Source: Tillandsia leiboldiana
Lineage: Eukaryota > Streptophyta > Magnoliopsida > Poales > Bromeliaceae
Direction of reading: 5' to 3'
DNA length: 64,000 nucleotides
NCBI GenBank assembly: GCA_029204045.2
Contig: JAQNDB010000293.1
Span: forward strand, 36,198-100,197
A program made the translations under genes and the position numbers. Shown one piece after another: positions 43,729-53,936 of the stretch; position 1 is the first letter of the stretch, and the number at the start of each line of letters is the position of its first letter. The notes beneath the pieces are model-generated. The model made no database searches. It was not told the DNA's origin and saw nothing but the letters and a program-made list of their open reading frames with translations.

Positions 43729-46523
43729 TGTGATAACCGCGGATTTATTTTGCCTTTCGGGGCTTTCCGTCGATTTTTATTGAACCGTCTGGTTGACAAT
43801 GGGGGTTCGAGGGTAATTTTTCCTTATTTTTCTGGGCAGACGGTCGGGGCTCGCGGGTATTTTTGGTTAATAAAGCTCGTGAAACGGAGACCGGCGGGGC
43901 GATCGGTTTTGGATTCCGACCCCCGGATCTCCCAGAATAAATTCCGGAAGCTGGTACCGTAGCCCAGGTGACTTACACAATTACCGGGGGCGAACCGAAC
44001 TCTGGTCCGCAATCAGATCGATTTTAGTCGATCAGTTTGAGGTATGGGATTAAACCACCCCTTTTTGTTTTCCTTTCACTCGAGGGTTTAAAATTAATTT
44101 GGGGTCCAAAATCCACTACGCCCAAAACGTCTAAGTAGTCGGCCTTGGGAATTAGGTTTCCTAAACCTCGCCTTCCCCCTCCTTGGCATACAATATCCGA
44201 GCGTGGACGAGGAGCGGTTCCCCAAAACCCTCGTCCTTTCCATCGGCCGGCGTGGAAGAGAAGAGATCGATCGCCTCTCCGCAAAGATCCGACGAACGCG
44301 AAGAGGACGATCCCTCTCCTTCGCCCGGTACCGACCAAAACAAGGTGAGCCGTGCTTTCGTTTTCTTTTCTTGTCTTTTCTCGTCACGAGCGAGGGGGGG
44401 GTTTCTTGATTTCGTCGGAGATGGAAGGAGAGGGGCGTGCCATCGCACGCGGAACGCCGCGCGGGGCAACCCGCGCATGCGGGGGCGCCGCGCGGGGCAC
44501 CCGCATGCGGGGCGCCGTGCGGGGCCGCCCGCGCATGCGGGGGTGCCGTGCGGGGCACCCGCATGCGGGGCGCCGCGCGGGGCAGCCCGCGCATGCGGGG
44601 GCACCGCGCGGTGCAGCCCGCGCATGCGGGGGTGCCGTGCGGGGCACCCGCATGAGGGGCGCCGCGCGGGGCAGCCCGCGCATGCGGGGGCACCGCGCGG
44701 TGCAGCCCGCGCATGCGGGGGCGCCGTGCGGGGCACCCGCATGCGGGGCGCCGCGCGGGGCAGGGGCACCCGCATGCGGGGCGCCCCGCGGGGCAGCCCG
44801 CGCATGCGGGGGCACCGCGCGGTGCGGCCCGCGCATGCGGGGGTGCCATGCGGGGCACCCGCATGCGGGGCGCCGCGCGGGGCAGCCCGCGCATGCGGGG
44901 GCACCGCGCGGTGCAGCCCGCGCATGCGGGGGTGCCGTGCGGGGCACCCGCATGCGGGGCAGCCGCGGGGCAGCCCGCACATGCGAGGCGCCGCGCGGAC
45001 AGCACGGCGGCGCGTGGGGGGTTCGGTCGCTGCCGTCGGGGGCCGGCCGGTGTTGGGGCTTTTCCTTACTTCGCGTTTAAAGGTTCTTGACCTCCCCGCC
45101 CGGGGATCCCATTTTGCAGCTTCGGGGAGCGCGCCGGGACGCGGGGAGCCGAGCGTGGTTTTCTACTAGCGACAGGTGGGTTGTATTTACTTTATTCCTA
45201 GCCTCTAAATTCTATCATGTTGGACGGGGTCTATTCTAAGTGTACTGGGGTTAAATAATGATGGGCGGTAGCTTATGCATGTTAGTGGGTTCGCTATAGT
45301 GATTAGCGTCGGTTGCCGACGGTGATTCTCTTTTTAACCCTTATATGTCAGCGGGCCACCTTCGAGTGCGCGCAATATTACCTTGTTTTCGATTATGCAC
45401 TTTACCTCATTTACCTCATTACTCTTGTTATTCATATTATGATGCTGACATGATGGTGGTTACGGTTACTTGGCTCGAGGTTGCCACACGCGCACCCGCG
45501 GTTTGGCCACCGCAAAGGGTGCGCTTTTCCGGAAAAGTGGTCTATGACCCGTGTATACCCACGAGGTGACGTAGTGGGGCCCCTTATTAGTGGTGGGGTT
45601 GAGGCGCCGAGGTGCGAGCGGTGCGACCCGTCGGTTTAGTTGTCCGGCGTGGTCGGGTTTCTGCAGGTACGGTGTGGGCCGTCGGTTTAGCTGTCCGACG
45701 TGTCCGGGTATTACAGGATGCAGGTGTACAGGTTGCCTTTCCTCCCTGGGAGGGTGGTTGCTCCAGTTGTCTTCACGGTTTGTTTTACTATATTCTCCTG
45801 CTTTACTATTTCTGCGTCACTGACATCCCACTTCGTGACAGGGTCCAGACGGGGAGAGAGGTAGGCGGTGGTGAGGACGGGACAGGAGCAGCTGGGTCGC
45901 TGGGGACCCTGGACTGTATTTATTCTTTTATTCTCGCTTTTCATTACTTTGTAGTTATGTGAGTGGTTCGCGATACCCTCGTGGGGTCGGCATGGATGTC
46001 GGTACGGGCTACATTTAGTGCCCCTGGTGCAATATTTTCCCTTTTATTTCTATCGGCCATTTAAAAACCAAAAAGGCAGAAGCCAAAGAAAGGATTGCGA
46101 AAACCGTCTTTAAAATCTAAGTGTCGGGTGGGCACTGGTTTCAAAACCCTGTGGATTTATGCTGACTTCGAAAACTAGCTTTCAATACGTAAGCGCCAGG
46201 TAGGCGCTCTTTCAAAATTATGGATTTATCCTTTCCAAACCGATCGGCCATGTGATCTTCTTTTATCAGTTTAGAATGCTGGTTGGTTGTGAATGATTGT
46301 TGTGATTGATTGGTTGCGCATGTTAGAACATGTACCGAACGCTACGCCGTGCATGTACAGGGGAGACTCTGCCCGTTTGCAGAGTGACCATGTATGTGTG
46401 GCGGGTCTGGGCACGTGCCGGGGAAGAGGGGTTTCTTCTTTTAAAAACAAAAAAAAATTTACACATCAAATATTCAACTTTTATGAATCGTTTCCGCTAA
46501 AACAAAACCCCCAGGGCGTGACA
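43729..46523 (+). repeat. gypsy 5' LTR
   Basis: 2795 bp, TGTGATAACC to GCGTGACA. Contains the 89-bp GC-rich tandem repeat (about 44455-44985). AAG|GTGAGC at 44342-44350 resembles a splice donor and is kept as AAG|GTGAGT in the 3' LTR (58535-58543). Confidence 0.92.
44455..44985. repeat. 89-bp GC-rich tandem repeat in gypsy 5' LTR
   Basis: About six higher-order units with an 89-bp period, built from ~29-bp subunits. Each subunit carries CCCGC(GC)ATGCGGGG, a palindrome around GCATGC. Translations in every frame are Arg/Gly/Ala/Pro repeats without meaning. Confidence 0.92.
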
Positions 46524-46530
46524 GATTAAA

Positions 46531-46542
46531 TGGTATCAGAGC
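46531..46542 (+). promoter_or_regulatory. primer binding site, gypsy element
   Basis: TGGTATCAGAGC, seven bases after the 5' LTR end. Confidence 0.93.
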
Positions 46543-46727
46543 GTTCTTTCAATCACAACAATTTGTGCCGACATCCGTAGACAACCCTCACTTGCCTACA
46601 TATGAATGAAATGGGTAGGGCTTAGGACTGTAGAACGTGAGTGGCCGAAGGGGGGAAAATGTTGAGTCCTCGCTTTCACTTTATGGTTGTTGTTAGCAGG
46701 GTAGTCTAAAGTTGACTCTTGTGATGA

Positions 46728-47542
46728 ATGACAGACATGGCCCGTACTAGATCATCGGCCGGGGACGCGGAAGCAGACGCGACGGCGTCGACGGCCGCGG
46801 AGAACCAGCTCCTGCGGCAACAACTGCAGGAGATGGCGGGGAATCTGGCCAACCTTACTGAGCACGTGCGTCAGTTGACGCAACGGCAACAGGCCGCGAC
46901 GGTGACGGTCGCCCCGGGTCCCCCACAGGGGTCGACAGCGCCGGCCGCGGCACCACCGACAGCGTCACCACCGGCGACGACTACGGGACCGGCGCCGGGG
47001 ACGACCAGCAGGGTTACTCTGGAGGAGACTGTAGTCACACCTGCCCCGACCGTGGCTGCCACCGCCGCGAGGGAGGGGACGGGTGCGATGACCGAGCGGG
47101 ATCGGGTGCGGGCCAACCTGAAAGACTTCAAGAAATACGACCCACCCACGTTCGAAGGGGACACGACTGATCCGTGGGTCGTCGAGAAATGGGTGGGGTC
47201 GATGGAGAAACTTTTTGAAGACCTGCTCATGGAGGACGACGAGCGGGTTCCCCTAGCGGTCCACTGCTTGGAGGGGAACGCCCGCTTGTGGTGGAAGACG
47301 GTACGCCCCGATCCTACTAAGGGTACCACATTTCCGTCCTGGACAACCTTCAAACAGGAACTGTTCGGGGCCTTCTTCACCAACAGTGTCAAGAAAAAGT
47401 TGGAGGATGACCTGAACCACATCCAACAGGGGAACCGGACGGTCATGGAGTATCAGCGGGAGTTCGTCCGGCTAGCAAACTGCGTCCCGTTCGTCATAAG
47501 GGACGAGGCACACAAGGCGCAGCTCTTTGTGGATGGCTTGCG
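46728..47542 (+). pseudogene. gypsy gag, N-terminal and capsid part
   Basis: Frame starting MTDMARTRSS. MARTRSS at 46737 is an equally good start. It contains an N-terminal coiled coil, an Ala/Pro/Thr-rich linker and the retrotransposon gag (capsid) domain, with FEGDTTDPW, LEGNARLWW and the FF...KKKLEDDL block. The frame is cut at codon LR in FVDGLR by the nested element (TSD TTGCG at 47538-47542). Reading resumes in the same frame after the second TTGCG (53932-53936), so gag was intact when it was hit. Confidence 0.9.
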
Positions 47543-48913
47543 TGTTACGGCATTTTGGTATTGGCATATTTCGTGAGTCAAGTCAGTGAGTTGAGTCGGA
47601 GTCTTAAAGGGATCAAATTGTCAATCAGCAATCAAAGACTTAGAGAAGATTCAACAAGAGCTCAAGTTGACACTCAGTGTCTTGAATTTTGAAGATTGAA
47701 GTTGAAGAATTGTGGATCAGTTACATCAATCTCAAGAAGAAAGTATTCAAAAGGATCAGGTATGGTTAACTAAATAATTTTGGTGATCCGAATACTTTCT
47801 TATAGTATAGAAACACTTGGAAGAATTTTTAATTTCATAATAATCAAAAACTGGTGTTCGGACATGTTCAGGATCCGGATCAGGGCCAACGATCCGGATC
47901 CCGAAGGTTGTTGCTTCATACAAGACTTCGATCCGGATCCATGCAATTTCCGATCCGGATCCCGAATGTTAAGTTTTCTGATTTGTATGAACGATCCGGA
48001 TCGGGCAATGCGATCCGGATCCCGAACCCTTGGTTTTCTGGAATCGTCAATCTCGTTACGACGATCCGGATCGCAGTAAATCCGATCCGGATCGCCGTCC
48101 TGAAAATTTCCAGATAAGGTAAGTTTTTGATTCTTATCTCTTTCCAAAGGTTTCTAAACTATAAATAGACACTTAGGGTTTCTCAAAAACGTGGGAGCTA
48201 CGGCCGATCAATTTATAAAACACTTGAGAGCAACCCTAGAGGCTAGGTTTTCATCGTTCTTCTTTATAGCCTCTTTTAGGTCAATTCGATGGTTCTTTCA
48301 AGAACATATCTTTTGTCGAATTGATCTAATCTTTGCTTAGAGATTTCTTCTACGGTTCCTCTTTGAGAATCTAAGCAAAGGATCACCATCGAAGTCAATA
48401 TTCTTATCGACTGAGTTTGCGTCGTGGATTCGACGTGGCATCGTGGATTCGGTGTGCTAAAGGCGTTTCGTGGATTCGAAGCGTGCGTTCGTGGATTCGA
48501 ACGTGAGCAGTGGACGGGCAAAACGGTGGAGCGCGAGGTCCAAGAAATTGAAGGAGGGGTTAAATCCGTGGAGACGGTAATCACCTTGTTATTCTTCTTT
48601 TCTTAGGGATTGTTATTGCGCGGATATCCAACCGGTCAGCGCAAGGTCCGAAGAAGCTGAAGGAGGGGTTGAGTCCGTGGAGTCGGTAATCACCTTGTTA
48701 TTCTTCTATTCTTAGTGGATTGTTATTGCGTGTTGGTCCCGTGGTTTTTCTCCTGGATTGGAGTTTCCACGTAAATCTCGGTGTGCTGTTTTTATTTTCC
48801 GCATTGGTTTTTATTTTGCACTGAGATTGAGTTTTTAAGTATTACACCTATTCACCCCCCCTCTAGGTGTTTGATAGTACCTATATAGATCCCTTGGGCT
48901 TAATAACTCTACA
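47543..48913 (+). repeat. gag-only element 5' LTR
   Basis: 1371 bp, TGTTACGG...CTCTACA. U3 has about nine GATCCGGATC palindromes (47868-48098). A TATA box (TATAAATA, 48160-48167) and a telobox-like TTAGGGTTT follow at 48173-48181. The leader has CGTGGATTCG motifs (48421-48505) and a 109-bp direct repeat (from 48550 and from 48659). Confidence 0.93.
47868..48098 (+). promoter_or_regulatory. GATCCGGATC palindrome array, gag-only element U3
   Basis: Nine GATCCGGATC copies in 230 bases, ending about 60 bases before the TATA box. The array is repeated in the 3' LTR at 52886-53116. Placement is the same as in the full Sirevirus. Confidence 0.6.
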
Positions 48914-48914
48914 A

Positions 48915-48929
48915 TTGGTATCAGAGCGG
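48915..48929 (+). promoter_or_regulatory. primer binding site, gag-only element
   Basis: TTGGTATCAGAGCGG, starting two bases after the LTR end. The Met-tRNA match is intact, unlike that of the full Sirevirus. Confidence 0.92.
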
Positions 48930-48947
48930 GTTTTAGGTTTATCTATC

Positions 48948-50909
48948 ATGATGGGTGAAAGTGGTAATATTTATAGACCTCCTCTTTTTGATGGGACTAA
49001 TTATGCTTATTGGAAAGTGCGGATGAGGGCTTTTCTCATCGCAATTGATGAGCGGGTATGGCAATCCGTGGAATATGGTTGGGTGCATCCTGTTGAGGAA
49101 GTAGGAAATTCTACTACCCCAAAACCTCGCTCTAGATGGTCCAAAGAGGAATTTGAAAGATCTTCTTACAATGGGAAAGGTATGAACGCTTTATTTAATT
49201 CTCTTTCCTCGACTGAGTTCACAAGAATTTCCGCGTGTGAAACCGCGAAGGAAATTTGGGATATTCTCAAAATTACACATGAGGGTACTAATCTTGTAAA
49301 AATTCAAAAGCTCCAGATGCTTACAAGTCAATTTGACTCTATTCATATGGAAGAGCATGAATTGTTTACAGATTATTACACTAGACTTCAAGATGTAATA
49401 AATACATGTGCTAATTTAGGAGAAAAGATCCCGGAGTCGAAAATTGTAAGAAAGATACTTCGGACTCTTCCGGAACGGTTTAGGGCAAAGGTTACCGCCA
49501 TTGAAACCGTTAGTCATCCGGATGAGATGAGTATAGAGGAATTAGTAGGTGCTTTGCAAACTTATGAAATGACTTTTCCTACTAATCAAGTTTCTTCCAA
49601 GTCTTCTTCTAAGCTTACAGGTATTGCATTCAAATCAACAAAGGAAGAAGATAGCGAATCAAGTTCCGACGATGAAATCTCTTTTGCCGATTTTGAAGAA
49701 CAATTGGCGCGGATCGTAAAGAAATTTCGTCGGAAATTTTGGAAGAATCGAACCGATGGATCTTCATCCACGAAACCTTCTAAAGGATCATCGGGTTCTA
49801 AATCCTCTAACCTCAAAAGCTTTGCAAAACCTTCTAAAGAAAAAGAAAAAGATGATTTCGAAGGGGAAATCCAATGCTATCGATGCAAAGGCTACGACCA
49901 TTTTTCAACGAATTGTCCTTCTCCGAAATCATATAAAAAGAAGGTTTTGCAAGCGAAAACTTGGGACGATTCTACTTCTAATGAATCGACCTCAAGTAAA
50001 GAGGAAAAAATCGTTGCTTCTCATGCCTCTCATTTTCCCTCTTCTAATAATTGTTTATCATCATTAGTCACTGACTCTACTCCTTTGATTTTGTATGAAA
50101 CATCAACAACCGGCGGAGAGTCATCAAGTGAGGGGGAGTCGGACGAGGAAGAACTCGTTGAGGCATATCAACAACTTCTTGCGGAATCTAAGAAGATGGC
50201 CAAACATATCAAGAAGTTGAGAAAGCAACGACTTGAAGATCAAGACAAGAATCATGCTTTAAAGATAAAACTTCATGATCTCGAGGAGGAACGAGAACGT
50301 TTATTGGAAAACAATAAAATCCTCCAAGAAGAGCGAAACCAATCGGAGACAAACGCTAAATCATATATGGACAAGATTGGTTTTCTAGAAAAACAGTTTG
50401 AGGATATTCATGTCACCAATCAAGATTTGACCAAGCAAGTTCATCAACTTAAATCCGACATACAAAGGCTTTCAACCGATTCCAAGAAACTAGATTGTAT
50501 GTCCGGATTAGGTCAAACAAGCAAGGTTGGTTTGGGATTTAAAAAGGATCAAACTGTGCATGCTTCAAGTTCCACATTCAAATTGAAAGGAAGAACGTGT
50601 CACCTTTGTGGACTTGAAGGACATTTGGTGAAGAATTGCCCGAAAAAGAGAAAGAAGAGTCCTTCGGCAACTTCATCTACGGAGCGAACTCAACGGAATC
50701 AAAAGACACATCAAGTCAAAGGAGTTCACTCAACCCACCAAAGGTCCGAGCCACAACATCAATCATTCAAGTGGATCACTGCGAGGCAAAGACCTAAGGT
50801 GGATCAACAGTCAAAGCGGACAACCCCCGGCCACAACGAATCAAGACAACCCAAAATCCAGCGATTTTGGATTCGGAAAGGTGATATCTTTCCTTGTCTT
50901 AAGTTCTAA
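48948..50909 (+). CDS. Sirevirus-type Gag (653 aa), intact
   Basis: Structural polyprotein that would package element RNA. I start at MMGESGNIYRPP (48948) because the upstream 27 codons lie partly in the LTR and primer site, and the same start is used by the full Sirevirus. The N-terminal part (residues ~10-210) is UBN2-like, with FDGTNYAYWKV and a conserved KIQKLQMLTS block. A Lys/Ser-rich region with a first CCHC knuckle follows (CYRCKGYDHFSTNC, ~residue 310), then a long coiled coil (~400-560), a second knuckle (CHLCGLEGHLVKNC, ~574) and a short basic tail. It stops right after IRKGDIFPCL, the point where the full element continues into protease. The frame is undamaged. Confidence 0.92.
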   Translation: MMGESGNIYRPPLFDGTNYAYWKVRMRAFLIAIDERVWQSVEYGWVHPVEEVGNSTTPKPRSRWSKEEFERSSYNGKGMNALFNSLSSTEFTRISACETAKEIWDILKITHEGTNLVKIQKLQMLTSQFDSIHMEEHELFTDYYTRLQDVINTCANLGEKIPESKIVRKILRTLPERFRAKVTAIETVSHPDEMSIEELVGALQTYEMTFPTNQVSSKSSSKLTGIAFKSTKEEDSESSSDDEISFADFEEQLARIVKKFRRKFWKNRTDGSSSTKPSKGSSGSKSSNLKSFAKPSKEKEKDDFEGEIQCYRCKGYDHFSTNCPSPKSYKKKVLQAKTWDDSTSNESTSSKEEKIVASHASHFPSSNNCLSSLVTDSTPLILYETSTTGGESSSEGESDEEELVEAYQQLLAESKKMAKHIKKLRKQRLEDQDKNHALKIKLHDLEEERERLLENNKILQEERNQSETNAKSYMDKIGFLEKQFEDIHVTNQDLTKQVHQLKSDIQRLSTDSKKLDCMSGLGQTSKVGLGFKKDQTVHASSSTFKLKGRTCHLCGLEGHLVKNCPKKRKKSPSATSSTERTQRNQKTHQVKGVHSTHQRSEPQHQSFKWITARQRPKVDQQSKRTTPGHNESRQPKIQRFWIRKGDIFPCLKF

Positions 50910-52560
50910 ATAGCTTATGACTGTATGTAATGCTTTGATTAGTTTTCCTTTCATATTTTTCTTAATCTTTGCATTACATGTTTCTCAATGCTCTTCGTTT
51001 TTATACTTTGTTTTTGAACAAAAGGGTTTTTACTGAACAAGTGCATTGAATAAAAAGGGCTTCACTTTTATTCACTCCAAATTAATTTTATTTGGATTAT
51101 CAACTTTACTCCTTAATCATAATCTTGAAGATACTTCATTATAGGAGTTTTTGATTTTATAAGCATCAAATTTTAGAAATCATGTGTGATCTTTAGATGC
51201 TTAATCTATCTCGGTTGTGTGAATTCATTGTGATAAACGTGAGACAACCGATAGACTAAAATTTGGGATTTAATTCTTTCACGTAAGAGATTGCATTCTT
51301 TCAAGGGTATTGAAATGATTTGCAAAAGATGTGGAAAGAGTTACATCCGAAAGGAGTGTGAAAACTACCACCACATGTAGGAAAGAGCTGCCACCCCGGT
51401 CGTCCGGTTTGTGTGTGAAGCTACCACATGTTATGGATGCTTGATAGTATTTTATGAGAAAATATTTAGTTGAAGCATTTGGAGATTTATATGCAAAACT
51501 CTTATATTTTGAACAATCTCATGGTTGGTATAAGGTGGGATAGTTGAAAGATGCTCAAAGAGCCACCCTTAGGTATTTTAGTGCTTATCTCAATTTGAAA
51601 GGGTAGAATTCAAGATTGATGTCGTTTGGAAATCTCCGTATGTCATCTTTGTAAATCCGTTACATCTTGATAGACTTTGGATCTCAAGATTATTTTTGAT
51701 GACTTGTGTTTGATGAATATAACATGAAAAACGGTTTATAATGTTTTACCTTTATTTTTCATGATTTTGGAGTAAATCTTTTTAATTTTGTGAAATTAAT
51801 TGGATTGAATGACATCTGTGTGAATTCACTGTTTAAAGCACTTAAATTGATTTCTTGATGGAATACAAATCGGTATTTGAAAAGATTCTAAAATCTGGAT
51901 TTGTTTCAAGAAATTATTTAATTTTTGCTTTCTGGTACCGGTACGCAATCTGCATTTTTGTTATATATACCAGAACTGAGCTTTTATCTCTCTTTCTCCA
52001 TGAACTAATTTTATTAGTAATTTCCTTTTGTCTAGTATGTTCACTGTTTGACAATTTGTGACAAAAAGGGGGAGAAGAGAAATGACGGAGATGAGATCAT
52101 CAAGAGAGGACAAACGAAACGAAAATGGAAAAATGGGGGAGAACGGAAAATGATGATCGTACCACAAAGGGGGAGAACATAGATGCTCAAGAACATGGAG
52201 AACATGTTAGAGATGCTCAAGATAGGGGGAGACAAAGAAAGGTTGAAAGAGCTGGGAAAAACAAAAGAACCAAAAGGATGAATCAAATGTAGGATTTTAA
52301 TTTCTAACGACTGACGTTTGATTTTGTTTGGAGTTTTGTTTTGCAGGAATTACATCACTTTAAGACTCCAAGTCCTAAGTCATAGAGTATGTTCTAGGAC
52401 TGTTTGGTTCAAATGTAATTTTGTATTTATTGGATCTTTCACGCAAAGAAAATCAATGTTTTGGTGATAACATTGAATTTCGATTTTTGGTTTAAGATAA
52501 GTGACTTGAGCGCTTTTATGTATTTTTGGGTTTTGTCACGAAATTGCCAAAGGGGGAGAT
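50910..52560 (+). other. non-coding interior of the gag-only element, with conserved box and multiple PPTs
   Basis: No gene. A block at 51333-51440 matches the pol-to-env intergenic box of the full Sirevirus. PPT-like tracts occur at 52063-52080, 52166-52177, 52222-52234 and, next to the 3' LTR, 52549-52560 (AAAGGGGGAGAT). The arrangement suggests that pol was removed while cis-acting signals were kept. Confidence 0.75.
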
Positions 52561-53931
52561 TGTTACGGCATTTTGGTATTGGCATATTTCGTGAGTCAAG
52601 TCAGTGAGTTGAGTCGGAGTCTTAAAAGGATCAAATTGTCAATCAGCAATCAAAGACTTAGAGAAGATTCAACAAGAGCTCAAGTTGACACTCAGTGTCT
52701 TGAATCTTGAAGATTGAAGTTGAAGAATTGTGGATCAGTTACATCAATCTCAAGAAGAAAGTATTCAAAAGGATCAGGTATGGTTAACTAAATAATTTTG
52801 GTGATCCGAATACTTTCTTATAGTATAGAAACACTTGGAAGAATTTTTAATTTCATAATAATCAAAAACTGGTGTTCGGACATGTTCAGGATCCGGATCA
52901 GGGCCAACGATCCGGATCCCAAAGGTTGTTGCTTCATACAAGACTTCGATCCGGATCCATGCAATTTCCGATCCGGATCCCGAATGTTAAGTTTTCTGAT
53001 TTGTATGAACGATCCGGATCGGGCAATGCGATCCGGATCCCGAACCCTTGGTTTTCTGGAATCGTCAATCTCGTTACGACGATCCGGATCGCAGTAAATC
53101 CGATCCGGATCGCCGTCCTGAAAATTTCCAGATAAGGTAAGTTTTTGATTCTTATCTCTTTCCAAAGGTTTCTAAACTATAAATAGACACTTAGGGTTTC
53201 TCAAAAACGTGGGAGCTACGGCCGATCAATTTATAAAACACTTGAGAGCAACCCTAGAGGCTAGGTTTTCATCGTTCTTCTTTATAGCCTCTTTTAGGTC
53301 AATTCGATGGTTCTTTCAAGAACATATCTTTTGTCGAATTGATCTAATCTTTGCTTAGAGATTTCTTCTACGGTTCCTCTTTGAGAATCTAAGCAAAGGA
53401 TCACCATCGAAGTCAATATTCTTATCGACTGAGTTTGCGTCGTGGATTCGACGTGGCATCGTGGATTCGGTGTGCTAAAGGCATTTCGTGGATTCGAAGC
53501 GTGCGTTCGTGGATTCGAACGTGAGCAGTGGACGGGCAAAACGGTGGAGCGCGAGGTCCAAGAAATTGAAGGAGGGGTTAAATCCGTGGAGACGGTAATC
53601 ACCTTGTTATTCTTCTTTTCTTAGGGATTGTTATTGCGCGGATATCCAACCGGTCAGCGCAAGGTCCGAAGAAGCTGAAGGAGGGGTTGAGTCCGTGGAG
53701 TCGGTAATCACCTTGTTATTCTTCTATTCTTAGTGGATTGTTATTGCGTGTTGGTCCCGTGGTTTTTCTCCTGGATTGGAGTTTCCACGTAAATCTCGGT
53801 GTGCTGTTTTTATTTTCCGCATTGGTTTTTATTTTGCACTGAGATTGAGTTTTTAAGTATTACACCTATTCACCCCCCCTCTAGGTGTTTGATAGTACCT
53901 ATATAGATCCCTTGGGCTTAATAACTCTACA
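52561..53931 (+). repeat. gag-only element 3' LTR
   Basis: 1371 bp. It differs from the 5' LTR at four sites that I can see (near 52627, 52708, 52921 and 53482), all transitions. Confidence 0.93.
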
Positions 53932-53936
53932 TTGCG

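Larger units (their letters stand above)
47543..53931 (+). mobile_element. gag-only Sirevirus derivative (TR-GAG type)
   Basis: A 6389-bp element with two 1371-bp LTRs (47543-48913 and 52561-53931) and the target duplication TTGCG (47538-47542 and 53932-53936). The LTRs differ at about four positions by eye (~0.3%), so the insertion is very young. The interior holds a primer site, one intact 653-codon gag and 1.65 kb of non-coding DNA with several PPT-like tracts. No protease, integrase, RT or RNase H is present. It must use enzymes from another Sirevirus. The structure fits the class described as terminal-repeat retrotransposons with GAG domain. Confidence 0.92.

Noticed and set aside
44094..45169. 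Several 200-330 codon Arg/Ala/Gly/Pro-rich frames on both strands
   Set aside because: They follow the GC-rich 89-bp LTR repeat. Open frames on both strands are expected from composition and a low stop-codon rate.
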